From Pseudomonas resinovorans NBRC 106553 (GTDB lineage: Bacteria > Pseudomonadota > Gammaproteobacteria > Pseudomonadales > Pseudomonadaceae), in assembly GCF_000412695.1 (NCBI RefSeq), contig NC_021499.1:186001-250000 (forward strand): a stretch of DNA of 64,000 bases, given 5' to 3'. Shown here piece after piece: positions 18,002-25,850 of this stretch. Both the position numbers and the translations under genes were made by a program. Below the pieces are notes generated by a model, which had not been told where the DNA came from, searched no databases, and worked only from the letters and a program-made list of their open reading frames with translations. The first letter of the stretch is position 1, and the number at the start of each line of letters is the position of its first letter.

Positions 18002-18848
18002 TACCGCACGCCTGCTCGAAGCCCGCAGCTTCGTCGAGCTGGGCGCCCGCCAGCGCGCCCGCGAGCTGCTCGATGCGGGCAGCTTCCGCGAACTCATCGG
18101 CCCCTTCGACCGGGTCATCTCGCCCTGGCTGGTGCAGCAGGGCATCGTGCCCCAGGCCGACGACGGCGTGGTGGTGGCCAAGGGCAGCATCAACGGCCAG
18201 CCGGCCGTGGTGGCCGCCATCGAAGGCGCCTTCCAGGGCGGCAGCATGGGCGAAGTCGGCGGCGCCAAGATCGCCGGAGCCCTGGAGCTGGCGGCCGAGG
18301 ACAATCGCCAGGGCATCCCCACCTGCGCCGTGCTGCTGTTGGAAACCGGCGGCGTGCGCCTGCAGGAAGCCAACCTGGGCCTGGCCGCCATCGCCGAGAT
18401 CCAGGCGGCCATTGTCGAACTGCGCCAGTACCAGCCGGTGATCGGCCTGGTGGCAGGGCCCGTGGGCTGCTTCGGTGGCATGTCCATCGCCGCCGGCCTG
18501 TGCAGCCACCTCATCGTTACCCGCGAAGCACGCCTGGGCCTCAACGGCCCGCAGGTGATCGAGCAGGAAGCCGGGATCGAGGAGTACGACTCCCGCGACC
18601 GTCCCTTCATCTGGAGCCTCACCGGTGGCGAGCAGCGCATGGCCAGCGGCCTGGTGGACGCCTACGTGGCCGACGATATCCAGGCCATCCGCGAAACCCT
18701 GCAAGGCCTGCTCAACCAACCGGAGCAAGGCCTGCCGCGCAGCCGCCGGCACGCCTGGTTCCTCGAACGCCTGGCACGCCTGGGCGACGATTGCCCGCAA
18801 CTGGACGCCACCGCCGTGCGCGCCCTCTACCAGGGAGAACAGCAATGA
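17994..18848 (+). CDS. mdcD: Malonate decarboxylase beta subunit
   Basis: MdcD, with MdcE, decarboxylates malonyl-MdcC to acetyl-MdcC. It belongs to the crotonase-like carboxyltransferase superfamily: the 284-residue protein shows GGSMGEVGGAKIAGALELA (about 81-99) and GPVGCFGGMSIAAGLCSHLI (about 155-175), the glycine-rich oxyanion segments. ATG 17994 is preceded by TTGAGGAGC. The stop overlaps the mdcE start (ATGA). Confidence 0.95.
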   Translation: MTDTARLLEARSFVELGARQRARELLDAGSFRELIGPFDRVISPWLVQQGIVPQADDGVVVAKGSINGQPAVVAAIEGAFQGGSMGEVGGAKIAGALELAAEDNRQGIPTCAVLLLETGGVRLQEANLGLAAIAEIQAAIVELRQYQPVIGLVAGPVGCFGGMSIAAGLCSHLIVTREARLGLNGPQVIEQEAGIEEYDSRDRPFIWSLTGGEQRMASGLVDAYVADDIQAIRETLQGLLNQPEQGLPRSRRHAWFLERLARLGDDCPQLDATAVRALYQGEQQ

Positions 18849-19627
18849 GCCGTGGACTGAACTGGCTGCAGGCCCTGGCCGGCGGCGAACCACTGGCGGG
18901 CTTTCCCGCCTCGGTGAAGGTGGTGGATGGCGAGTTGGGCAACCGCGCCGCGCGCTTCATCGCCGTGATGGCGGATGCGGGCAACCCCTTCCCCCGTGCC
19001 CGCAATGGCGAAGTCGGCCTGCTCGAAGGCTGGGGCCTGGCCAAGGCGGTGGATGAAGCCATCGAGGCCGACCGCGACGGCGCCAAGCGCGTGCTGGTGG
19101 CCCTGGTGGACGTGCCCAGCCAGGCCTATGGCCGCCGCGAGGAAGCCCTGGGCATTCACCAGGCCCTGGCCGGCGCGGTGGACGCCTATGCCCGCGCCCG
19201 CCTCGCCGGACACCCGGTAATCGGCCTGCTGGTGGGCAAGGCGATGTCCGGCGCCTTCCTCGCCCACGGCTACCAGGCCCAGCGCCTGATCGCCCTGGAT
19301 GACTCCGGGGTGATGGTCCACGCCATGGGCAAGGCCGCCGCCGCGCGCATCACCCTGCGCAGCGTGGAAGAGCTGGAAGTGCTCGCCGCCAAGGTCCCGC
19401 CCATGGCCTACGACCTGGAGAACTACGCCTCCCTCGGCCTGCTCCGGGAGCGGGTGGCGGTGGGGGATGCCGAGGTGCCGGGCAAAGCCGATATCAGCCG
19501 GGTGCGCGAGTGCCTGGTGCGGGCGGTGGAGGACATCGGTGACAGCACCGACCTTTCCGGTCGCCTCGGCGCGGAGAACCGCGCGGCGTCGTCCCGCGTC
19601 CGGGAAATGCTTCGCGCACAGTGGTAG
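18845..19627 (+). CDS. mdcE: Malonate decarboxylase gamma subunit
   Basis: MdcE is the partner of MdcD in the decarboxylating heterodimer. The 260-residue protein shows the family segments RNGEVGLLEGWGLAKAVDEA (about 52-72), VGKAMSGAFLAHGYQA (about 129-145) and MGKAAAARIT (about 160-170). The frame is open upstream inside mdcD, but ATG 18845 overlaps the mdcD stop and gives the expected N-terminus. A family-A inverted repeat follows before mdcG. Confidence 0.94.
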   Translation: MSRGLNWLQALAGGEPLAGFPASVKVVDGELGNRAARFIAVMADAGNPFPRARNGEVGLLEGWGLAKAVDEAIEADRDGAKRVLVALVDVPSQAYGRREEALGIHQALAGAVDAYARARLAGHPVIGLLVGKAMSGAFLAHGYQAQRLIALDDSGVMVHAMGKAAAARITLRSVEELEVLAAKVPPMAYDLENYASLGLLRERVAVGDAEVPGKADISRVRECLVRAVEDIGDSTDLSGRLGAENRAASSRVREMLRAQW

Positions 19628-19632
19628 CCCCC

Positions 19633-19696
19633 GTTGGGCTTCGCGTAGCTCAGCCGCAACCTACGGGTAGGTTGGGCAGAGCGCAGCGAAGCCCAA
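19633..19696. repeat. Family-A inverted repeat (GTTGGGCTTCG / CGAAGCCCAAC)
   Basis: An imperfect palindrome with outer arms GTTGGGCTTCGC and GCGAAGCCCAAC and an inner CAACCTACGGGTAGGTTG dyad. It is the first of ten related elements in this window (also near 24991, 37323, 39291, 42295, 45350, 52280, 52481, 52630 and 60849). It sits inside the mdc operon between mdcE and mdcG, where it could act as a stem-loop in the mRNA. Confidence 0.85.
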
Positions 19697-19732
19697 CACC
19701 CCCAGCGGTACAAGCACACCAAGGAGCGCGCC

Positions 19733-20350
19733 ATGAACAAGACTCCACGACCCCACGACCTGCTCTGGGGCATGACCCCGGACCAACTGCCCGGCGAGGC
19801 CCCCGACTGGGCGCGTCAGGCCCTGGCCGCCGGCCAGCCGGTGGTGGTGCGCCGTGCCATGTGCGCGCCCGGCCTGGTGCCCGTGGGCGTCCGTGGCGCG
19901 GCCCGCGAGCAACGCCTCGCCGCCCTGATGCCAAGCGCTTCGATCCAACGCCTGCTCGGTCCCGAGCAGCTCATCCAGCACGTGCCGGGCGACCTGCCGG
20001 CCCTGCGCGCCCTGGCCCTGATCAAGCCCCTGCTGGACGCCACCGGCCTGCCCTGGGGCCCCACCGGCGGTGTCGGCTTCCAGTTGGCCACCGGTATTCC
20101 CGTGCTGCACCCGGCCAGCGACCTCGATCTGCTGCTGCGTACCCCGGACCCCGTCGAGCGCCACCAGGCCCGCGCGTTGCTGGCGGCCCTGGAAGACGCG
20201 CCGTGGCGCATCGACCTGCAACTGGAAACCCCCAATGGCGCCGTGGCCCTGCGCGAGTGGGCCGGCGGCGCCCGCCACGTGCTGCTGAAGTGCAGCGAGG
20301 GTGCCCGGCTTGTGGATAACCCCTGGCGGCCCCTGGAGCGCGTGGCGTGA
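19733..20350 (+). CDS. mdcG: Phosphoribosyl-dephospho-CoA transferase (holo-MdcC synthase)
   Basis: MdcG attaches the prosthetic group made by MdcB to MdcC. The 205-residue protein fits the nucleotidyltransferase-like family: RPHDLLWG near the start, a GPTGGVGFQLATG block (about 109-121) and an acidic DLDLLLRTP segment (about 129-137) that would hold metal ligands. CAAGGAGCG precedes ATG 19733. The stop overlaps the mdcH GTG start. Confidence 0.92.
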   Translation: MNKTPRPHDLLWGMTPDQLPGEAPDWARQALAAGQPVVVRRAMCAPGLVPVGVRGAAREQRLAALMPSASIQRLLGPEQLIQHVPGDLPALRALALIKPLLDATGLPWGPTGGVGFQLATGIPVLHPASDLDLLLRTPDPVERHQARALLAALEDAPWRIDLQLETPNGAVALREWAGGARHVLLKCSEGARLVDNPWRPLERVA

Positions 20351-21267
20351 GCAGCCTGTTCGCCTTCCCCGGGCAGGGCGCGCAGCAGGTGGGCATGCTC
20401 CACCGGTTGCCGGCCGACTGCGCCCCGTTGCTTGCGGAGGCCAGCGAGGTGCTGGGCGAGGATGTGCTGGCGCTGGACAGTGCCGCCGCGCTGCAATCCA
20501 CCCGCGCCGTGCAGCTGTGCCTGCTGATCGCCGGGGTCGGTTGCGCCCGCCTGCTGATGGCGCGCGGTCCGGCGCCGGACTACGTCGCCGGGCTGTCCAT
20601 CGGCGCCTACGCGGCGGCGGTGGTCGCGGGCTCCCTGGACTTCGCCGATGCGCTGCGCCTGGTGGCCCTGCGTGGTGAGCTGATGCAGCGGGCTTATCCA
20701 CAGGGCTTCGGCATGACCGCCATCCTCGGCCTCGACCAGGGGACCGTAGAACGTTTGCTGGCCGAGGCCGAAGGGCCGGTGTACCTGGCCAATATCAATG
20801 CCGACAACCAGCTGGTGATCGCTGGCAGCGACGCCGCCATGACCCTTGTGGCCGAACGTGCCCGCGCCCTCGGCGCTGGCGCGGCGAAGCGCCTGGCGAT
20901 GAGCGTGCCGTCCCACTGCGCACTGCTGGAGGCGCCCGCCCGCGAATTGGCCGCCGCCTTCGCCGAGGTCGAGCTGCGCCGCCCGGTCATCCGCTACCTC
21001 AGCGGCAGCAGCGCGCGGCCGATCTTCGATCCCGAGCGCCTGCGCGACGACCTCGCCTTCAACATGTGCCGTGTCATCGACTGGCACGGCACCCTGCGCA
21101 CCGCCTATGAGCGCGGCGTGCGCCTGCACATCGAACTGCCCCCCGGTGCCGTGCTCAGCGGCCTGGCGCGGAGGATGTTCGAACAAGGTACGGTGATCGC
21201 TTTCCAGGGCGCCCGTCTGGACACGCTGGACGCCCTGTTGCGTCAGGAGGTGGGCCAGGACCGATAA
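20347..21267 (+). CDS. mdcH: Malonyl-CoA:ACP transacylase MdcH
   Basis: MdcH, a FabD-family acyltransferase, primes MdcC by transferring a malonyl group from malonyl-CoA. The 306-residue protein starts at GTG 20347, overlapping the mdcG stop. It has FAFPGQGAQQ at the N-terminus, the nucleophile elbow GLSIG with Ser84, and a later SVPSHC segment carrying the catalytic His. It ends 60 nt before madL. Confidence 0.93.
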   Translation: MSSLFAFPGQGAQQVGMLHRLPADCAPLLAEASEVLGEDVLALDSAAALQSTRAVQLCLLIAGVGCARLLMARGPAPDYVAGLSIGAYAAAVVAGSLDFADALRLVALRGELMQRAYPQGFGMTAILGLDQGTVERLLAEAEGPVYLANINADNQLVIAGSDAAMTLVAERARALGAGAAKRLAMSVPSHCALLEAPARELAAAFAEVELRRPVIRYLSGSSARPIFDPERLRDDLAFNMCRVIDWHGTLRTAYERGVRLHIELPPGAVLSGLARRMFEQGTVIAFQGARLDTLDALLRQEVGQDR

Positions 21268-21288
21268 CCGCCGTGCACTTCGAAGGAC

Positions 21289-21328
21289 AACAACAAGCAA
21301 CTTCGACCCAACGCGAGGACAACAACAA
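21289..21328 (+). promoter_or_regulatory. Two AACAACAA Crc/Hfq-type sites at the madL ribosome-binding site
   Basis: AACAACAA occurs at 21289-21296 and again at 21321-21328, the second running into the ATG at 21328. Both are inside a direct repeat of AGGACAACAACAA. AAnAAnAA next to the start codon is the known Hfq/Crc translational-repression motif of pseudomonads, so madL is a predicted catabolite-repressed gene. Confidence 0.65.
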
Positions 21329-21729
21329 TGATCATCTACGGTGTGGCCTTCCTGGCCCTCTGCACCCTTGCCGGCCTGTTCATCGGCGAACTCCTGGGCA
21401 AGCTCCTGGGGGTTCCCGCCAACGTCGGCGGCGTCGGCATCGCCATGCTGCTGCTCATCTTCGTCGGCGGTTACCTGCACAAGCGCGGCCTGATGGGCGA
21501 CAAGAGCGAGCAGGGCGTCGAATTCTGGAGCGCCATCTACATCCCCATCGTGGTCGCCATGGCCGCCCAGCAGAACGTGCTCGGCGCGCTGTCCGGCGGG
21601 CCCATGGCGATACTCGCCGGCGTAGCCGCGGTAGTACTCGGTTTCGCCATGGTTCCGGTGCTCGATCGCCTCGGGCAAAAGAAGCCGGCGGCGGCCGCCG
21701 ATAAATCCCTGAATCCTGCGCAACGGTGA
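21328..21729 (+). CDS. madL: Malonate transporter subunit MadL
   Basis: MadL is the small membrane subunit of the two-component, probably cation-coupled, malonate importer. The 133-residue protein has about four hydrophobic helices with a glycine-rich GELLGKLLGVPANVGGVG stretch (about 25-42) and a FWSAIYIPIVVAMAAQQNV segment (about 71-89). It starts at ATG 21328 within the Crc-type site and ends 5 nt before the madM ATG. Confidence 0.92.
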   Translation: MIIYGVAFLALCTLAGLFIGELLGKLLGVPANVGGVGIAMLLLIFVGGYLHKRGLMGDKSEQGVEFWSAIYIPIVVAMAAQQNVLGALSGGPMAILAGVAAVVLGFAMVPVLDRLGQKKPAAAADKSLNPAQR

Positions 21730-21734
21730 CCGCC

Positions 21735-22499
21735 ATGTACGAATCGATGATGAAAGTGATCAGCGGCTACGGCCTGATCAGCGGCTTCGCGGTAATCGGC
21801 GTGACCATGTGGTTGTCCTACTGGCTCTCCGACAAGCTCACCCGGGGCCGCCTGCACGGCTCGGCCATCGCTATCTTCCTCGGCCTGGTGCTGTCGTACG
21901 TGGGCGGTGTGATGACCGGCGGACAGAAGGGCCTGGTGGATATTCCGCTGCTGTCCGGCATCGGCTTGCTGGGGGGCGCCATGCTGCGGGACTTCGCCAT
22001 CGTCGCCACGGCCTTCGGGGTGAACATCGAGGAGCTCAAGCGTGCCGGCGTGTCGGGGGTGGTCTCGCTGTTCTTCGGCATCGGCACCTCCTTCGTCGCC
22101 GGCGTGGGCGTGGCCATGGCCTTCGGCTACACCGACGCGGTGAGCCTGACCACCATCGGTGCCGGCGCGGTGACCTACATCGTCGGCCCGGTGACGGGGG
22201 CTGCCATCGGCGCCAGCTCCGAGGTGATGGCGCTGTCCATCGCCGCCGGCCTGGTGAAGGCGATCCTGGTGATGGTGGCGACGCCCTTCGTGGCGCCCAT
22301 GATCGGCCTGAACAACCCGCGCACGGCGGTGATCTTCGGCGGCCTGATGGGCACCTCCAGTGGCGTCGCCGGCGGCCTGGCGGCGACCGATCCGAAGCTT
22401 GTGCCCTACGGCTGCCTGACGGCCGCGTTCTATACCGCCCTGGGCTGCCTGCTCGGCCCGTCGCTGCTGTTCTTCATGATGCGCGGCCTGGTGGGCTGA
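21735..22499 (+). CDS. madM: Malonate transporter subunit MadM
   Basis: MadM is the large membrane subunit that works with MadL. The 254-residue protein has seven or more hydrophobic segments, many with glycine-rich turns (for example SYVGGVMTGGQKG and GPVTGAAIGASSEV), as usual for the family. ATG 21735 is preferred; a GTG at 21726 overlapping the madL stop would add three residues. This is the last mdc/mad gene on the strand. Confidence 0.92.
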   Translation: MYESMMKVISGYGLISGFAVIGVTMWLSYWLSDKLTRGRLHGSAIAIFLGLVLSYVGGVMTGGQKGLVDIPLLSGIGLLGGAMLRDFAIVATAFGVNIEELKRAGVSGVVSLFFGIGTSFVAGVGVAMAFGYTDAVSLTTIGAGAVTYIVGPVTGAAIGASSEVMALSIAAGLVKAILVMVATPFVAPMIGLNNPRTAVIFGGLMGTSSGVAGGLAATDPKLVPYGCLTAAFYTALGCLLGPSLLFFMMRGLVG

Positions 22500-22627
22500 G
22501 TCCGTCGCCGCACACGCGGCACTCGGGTCGGGGGGCACTTTGGTTTAGCATCGCCCCTCTTTTTCGCCGAAACGAGCGCCCCCCGTGGCGCTCGTTTCGA
22601 TACCCCCATCCAGTCCGGTTGCCATCC

Positions 22628-24040
22628 ATGCGTCTTCTTTCCGCCTGCCTCTGCCTGCTGCCGATCCTGTTGCTGCCCGGCATCGCCAACGCCGCCGACG
22701 TCGACGGCGCCAGCCTGGGCCTGCTCTGGGCGCTGCCCTTCGCCGGCATCCTGCTCAGCATCGCGCTCATGCCGATCCTCGCCGGGAACCTCTGGCACCA
22801 CCATTTCGGCAAGATCACCGCCGGCTGGACCCTGCTGTTCCTGGTGCCCTTCGTCCTGCTGTTCGGCGGGTATGCCGGGCTGGCGCTGGGGGTACACGTG
22901 CTGTTCGGCGAGTACCTGCCCTTCATCATCCTGCTGCTGGCGCTGTTCACCATCTCCGGCGGCATCCTGGTGGAGGGCAACCTGCACGGCTCGGCCAGGC
23001 TCAACACCGGGCTGCTGGCCCTCGGCACCCTGCTGGCCTCGGCAATGGGCACCACCGGCGCGGCGATGCTGCTGATCCGCCCGCTGCTGCGGGCCAACGA
23101 CAACCGCCGGCACAACGCCCATGTGGTGGTGTTCTTCATCTTCCTGGTGGCCAACGTCGGTGGCGGCCTGACCCCCCTGGGCGATCCGCCGCTGTTCCTC
23201 GGCTTCCTCAAGGGCGTGGACTTCTTCTGGACCCTCGAGCACATGGCGCTGCCGGTGCTGGCGCTGTCCGTGCCGCTGCTGGCGATCTTCTACCTGATCG
23301 ACCGGCACTTCTTCGCCCGCGAGAACGAGCTGAAACCCATAGACCCGACGCCGGATACCCCGCTGCGCGTGCGTGGCGCCTTCAACCTGCTGCTGCTGGC
23401 CGGCGTGGTGGGCGCGGTGCTGATGTCAGGCCTGTGGAAGCCGGGCATCGGCTTCGACCTGCTGGGCACCCGCGTGGAGCTGCAGAGCCTGCTGCGCGAC
23501 GTCCTGCTGCTAGGCCTGGCGGGCCTGTCCCTGTGGCTGACCCCGCGCGCGCTGCGCGAGGGCAATGAGTTCAACTGGGGGCCGATCCTCGAGGTGGCCA
23601 AGCTGTTCGCCGGCATCTTCCTCACCATCGCCCCGGTGATCGCCATCCTCCGCGCCGGCGCCGGCGCCGACGGCCAGCTGGCGGCGGTGGCGACGGCGGT
23701 CACCAGCGCGGATGGCCAGCCCATCAACGCCATGTACTTCTGGATGAGCGGAATCCTGTCGAGCTTCCTCGACAACGCGCCGACCTACCTGGTGTTCTTC
23801 AACCTCGCGTCGGGCGACGCTGGGGTGCTGATGGAACACATGCCGCAGACGCTGCTGGCGATCTCCATGGGCTCGGTGTTCATGGGCGCCATGACCTACA
23901 TCGGCAACGCGCCGAACTTCATGGTCAAGGCCATCGCCGAACAACGCGGGGTCAGGATGCCGAGCTTTTTCGGCTACATGCTCTGGTCCTGCGCGGTGCT
24001 GCTGCCGCTGCTGGTGGTGCTGCAGCTGGTGCTGCTCTAA
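22628..24040 (+). CDS. Sodium:proton antiporter-type / CitMHS-like membrane protein
   Basis: A 470-residue polytopic membrane protein of the ion-transporter superfamily often annotated as a sodium:proton antiporter (CitMHS_2-like). It has an N-terminal signal-like helix (ANAAD near residue 22), about twelve helices and two family motifs: NVGGGLTPLGDPPLFLG (about 177-193) and SSFLDNAPTYLVFFN (about 376-390). It lies between madM and the mdc-type regulator, so it may supply the ion gradient for, or add to, dicarboxylate uptake; that link is inferred. It ends 7 nt from the convergent LysR gene. Confidence 0.8.
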   Translation: MRLLSACLCLLPILLLPGIANAADVDGASLGLLWALPFAGILLSIALMPILAGNLWHHHFGKITAGWTLLFLVPFVLLFGGYAGLALGVHVLFGEYLPFIILLLALFTISGGILVEGNLHGSARLNTGLLALGTLLASAMGTTGAAMLLIRPLLRANDNRRHNAHVVVFFIFLVANVGGGLTPLGDPPLFLGFLKGVDFFWTLEHMALPVLALSVPLLAIFYLIDRHFFARENELKPIDPTPDTPLRVRGAFNLLLLAGVVGAVLMSGLWKPGIGFDLLGTRVELQSLLRDVLLLGLAGLSLWLTPRALREGNEFNWGPILEVAKLFAGIFLTIAPVIAILRAGAGADGQLAAVATAVTSADGQPINAMYFWMSGILSSFLDNAPTYLVFFNLASGDAGVLMEHMPQTLLAISMGSVFMGAMTYIGNAPNFMVKAIAEQRGVRMPSFFGYMLWSCAVLLPLLVVLQLVLL

Positions 24041-24047
24041 GCGCGCC

Positions 24048-24965
24048 TCAGGGGTTGCGGCCGAGGCTGTACATGCGGCACTCGGCGACCAGCGCCAGCA
24101 GGTTCGGGTCGCGTTCCCTGGCCTTGAGGAAGACTACGCCGATGTGCTGCTGCAAGCGGTAGCGCGCCTGCAGCGGGATGAGCTTGATGCGGTTCTCGTA
24201 GACCGCGGCGATGCGCCCCGGCAGCAGGGCGTAGCCGACCCCGGAGCTGACCATGCTGAGCAGGGTGAAGATGTCGTTCACCTGCATCGCCACCTTGGGT
24301 TCGAAGCCGGCCTGGTGGAACACCTGGGCGCCGTCGCGGTGGGTCGCGAAACCCTGGGTCAGGGTGATGAAGGTGGAGCCGGCGAGGTCGGCCAGGTCTA
24401 CCTCGGCCTGCTCGGCGAAGGGCGAGTCGGTGGGCACGGCGAGGAAGATGTCGTCGGAGAACAGCGGCAGTTGCTCGCAGTCCGGGTCGCTGACGCTGTT
24501 GTCGAGGGAGACCAGGATGGCATCCAGCTCGAGGTTCTTCAGGCGGTAGAACAGGTCGACGTTGGAGCCGAGGGTGAGGTCGATGTTCAGTTCGCTGCGG
24601 CGCAGCTTCAGGCCCATCACCAACTGCGGCACCGTCTTCACCGTCAGCGAATAGAGCGCGCCGAGCTTGAAGCGCTCGGCGGAGAAGCCCGCCGCCTCGC
24701 GGGTGGCCCGTACCATTTCGAGGGCGTCCTGGATCAGCTTCTGGGCCTTCTCCTCCAGCACATAGGCGCTTTCCAGCGGCGTGAGGTTGCGCCCCTCGTG
24801 CTTGAACAGCGGGCAGCGCAGGGCGCTTTCCAGGGAGTGGATGGCGCGGTGCACGCTGACATTGCTGGTGTTCAGCTCCGCCGCCGCGCGCGACAGGTTG
24901 CCGCTGCGCATGAAGGCGAGGAAGGTCTCCAGCTTCTTCAGGGTCAGTTCTTCGTCGATCTGCAT
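24048..24965 (-). CDS. mdcR: LysR-family regulator, probable MdcR
   Basis: A 305-residue LysR-type regulator with an N-terminal winged helix (LKKLETFLAFMRSGNLSRAAAELNTSNVSVHRAIHSLE region, about 9-46) and a two-lobe inducer domain. It is at the end of the mdc/mad cluster in opposite orientation, as in other pseudomonads, so it most likely activates the malonate genes. In this genome an antiporter-type gene separates it from madM. CAAGGGATC precedes its ATG at 24965. A family-A repeat lies directly behind its promoter. Confidence 0.78.
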   Translation of the reverse strand: MQIDEELTLKKLETFLAFMRSGNLSRAAAELNTSNVSVHRAIHSLESALRCPLFKHEGRNLTPLESAYVLEEKAQKLIQDALEMVRATREAAGFSAERFKLGALYSLTVKTVPQLVMGLKLRRSELNIDLTLGSNVDLFYRLKNLELDAILVSLDNSVSDPDCEQLPLFSDDIFLAVPTDSPFAEQAEVDLADLAGSTFITLTQGFATHRDGAQVFHQAGFEPKVAMQVNDIFTLLSMVSSGVGYALLPGRIAAVYENRIKLIPLQARYRLQQHIGVVFLKARERDPNLLALVAECRMYSLGRNP

Positions 24966-24990
24966 GGCGATCCCTTGGCCACTCGCTTTT

Positions 24991-25060
24991 GTAGGATGGG
25001 TAGAGCGGAGCGAAACCCATCAGACCGTCGATGGGTATCGCGTTGCTCAACCCATCCTAC
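24991..25060. repeat. Family-A inverted repeat, GTAGGATGGGT variant
   Basis: Outer arms GTAGGATGGGT and ACCCATCCTAC with an inner pair of ATGGGTATCGC / GCGAAACCCAT. The same variant recurs at 42295-42381. It lies between mdcR and the hydrolase gene at 25199. Confidence 0.85.
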
Positions 25061-25098
25061 AAGGGCGCCGCTGCGCAGCCGAGCCGACCTTTAGTGAA

Positions 25099-25135
25099 TA
25101 AGCTAATAATGCATAAGCAAATGAATTCTTATTCC
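25099..25135 (+). promoter_or_regulatory. AT-rich promoter island with TAAGCTAAT, ATAAGCAAAT and CTTATTCC motifs
   Basis: TAAGCTAAT at 25099-25107 is the same 9-mer seen (minus strand) before tauA and before the binding protein at 49577. ATAAGCAAAT at 25113-25122 matches the sequence before the gene at 12457. CTTATTCC at 25128-25135 is the reverse of GGAATAAG. The site is 64-100 bp before the hydrolase start. Confidence 0.45.
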
Positions 25136-25198
25136 TTAACAGATATATGGCGAGCGCCTAGACTGCCCAGCATCGAAATTCAGCAAGGAGGGCTCGTC

Positions 25199-25780
25199 AT
25201 GCGTAGCCAGGCCATTCGTTACCTGATCCTGCCGGGATGGCAGGGCTCGCCCGAGGAGCATTGGCAGAGCCATTGGGAACGCACGTTGCCCAATGCCAGC
25301 CGGGTGGAGCAGGCCGACTGGAACAACCCGGATCGCGAATCCTGGGTAGCGGCGCTGGAGCGCGCCATCGATGCCGAGCGCACCCCGGTGATCCTCATCG
25401 GCCATAGCCTCGGCTGCGTGACGATCGCCCACTGGGCGGCGCAATCCGATCCCGATGTGTTGCGTCGCGTGCGTGGCGCGTTGCTGGTGGCGCCGGCGGA
25501 CGTGCAGCGCCCCGGCTGCCCGGACGCGCTCAAGGGCTTTGCACCCATCCCGCATGCGCCGCTGCCTTTCCCCAGCCTGCTGGTGGGCTCGGACAACGAC
25601 CATGCCGCCAGCCCCCAACGGGCGCTGGAAATGGCCCGCGACTGGGGCGCCGAAGCGGCGATCCTCACCGGTGCCGGGCATATCAACGTGAAGTCCGGCC
25701 ACCACACCTGGGAGCAGGGTTTCGCTCACCTCTACCGTCTGCAGAGCCGCGTCGAACAACTCTCACGTCAGCGCGCCTGA
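25199..25780 (+). CDS. RBBP9/YdeN-family serine hydrolase
   Basis: A 193-residue small alpha/beta hydrolase. It shows the family N-terminus ILPGWQGSPEEHWQSHWE (about 10-27), the nucleophile elbow GHSLG with Ser70, and a C-terminal AGHIN segment with the likely catalytic His near residue 161. The natural substrate of this family is generally unknown. The frame is open upstream, but ATG 25199 with AAGGAGGG is clearly the start. It precedes the sigma-54 activator by 70 nt on the same strand, and its promoter has the motifs shared with sulfur operons, so a role in sulfur starvation is possible but inferred. Confidence 0.82.
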   Translation: MRSQAIRYLILPGWQGSPEEHWQSHWERTLPNASRVEQADWNNPDRESWVAALERAIDAERTPVILIGHSLGCVTIAHWAAQSDPDVLRRVRGALLVAPADVQRPGCPDALKGFAPIPHAPLPFPSLLVGSDNDHAASPQRALEMARDWGAEAAILTGAGHINVKSGHHTWEQGFAHLYRLQSRVEQLSRQRA

Positions 25781-25850
25781 TCCATCCCCGTATTCAGCAA
25801 TACGTCGCGGCCCGCTGCTTCGCAGCCTGGGCCCGGCGGGAGATTTCGCC

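Noticed and set aside
24966..25198. Small gene in frame upstream of the hydrolase
   Set aside because: The open frame runs through a family-A repeat and an AT-rich promoter; the strong AAGGAGGG and the family N-terminus fix the start at 25199.
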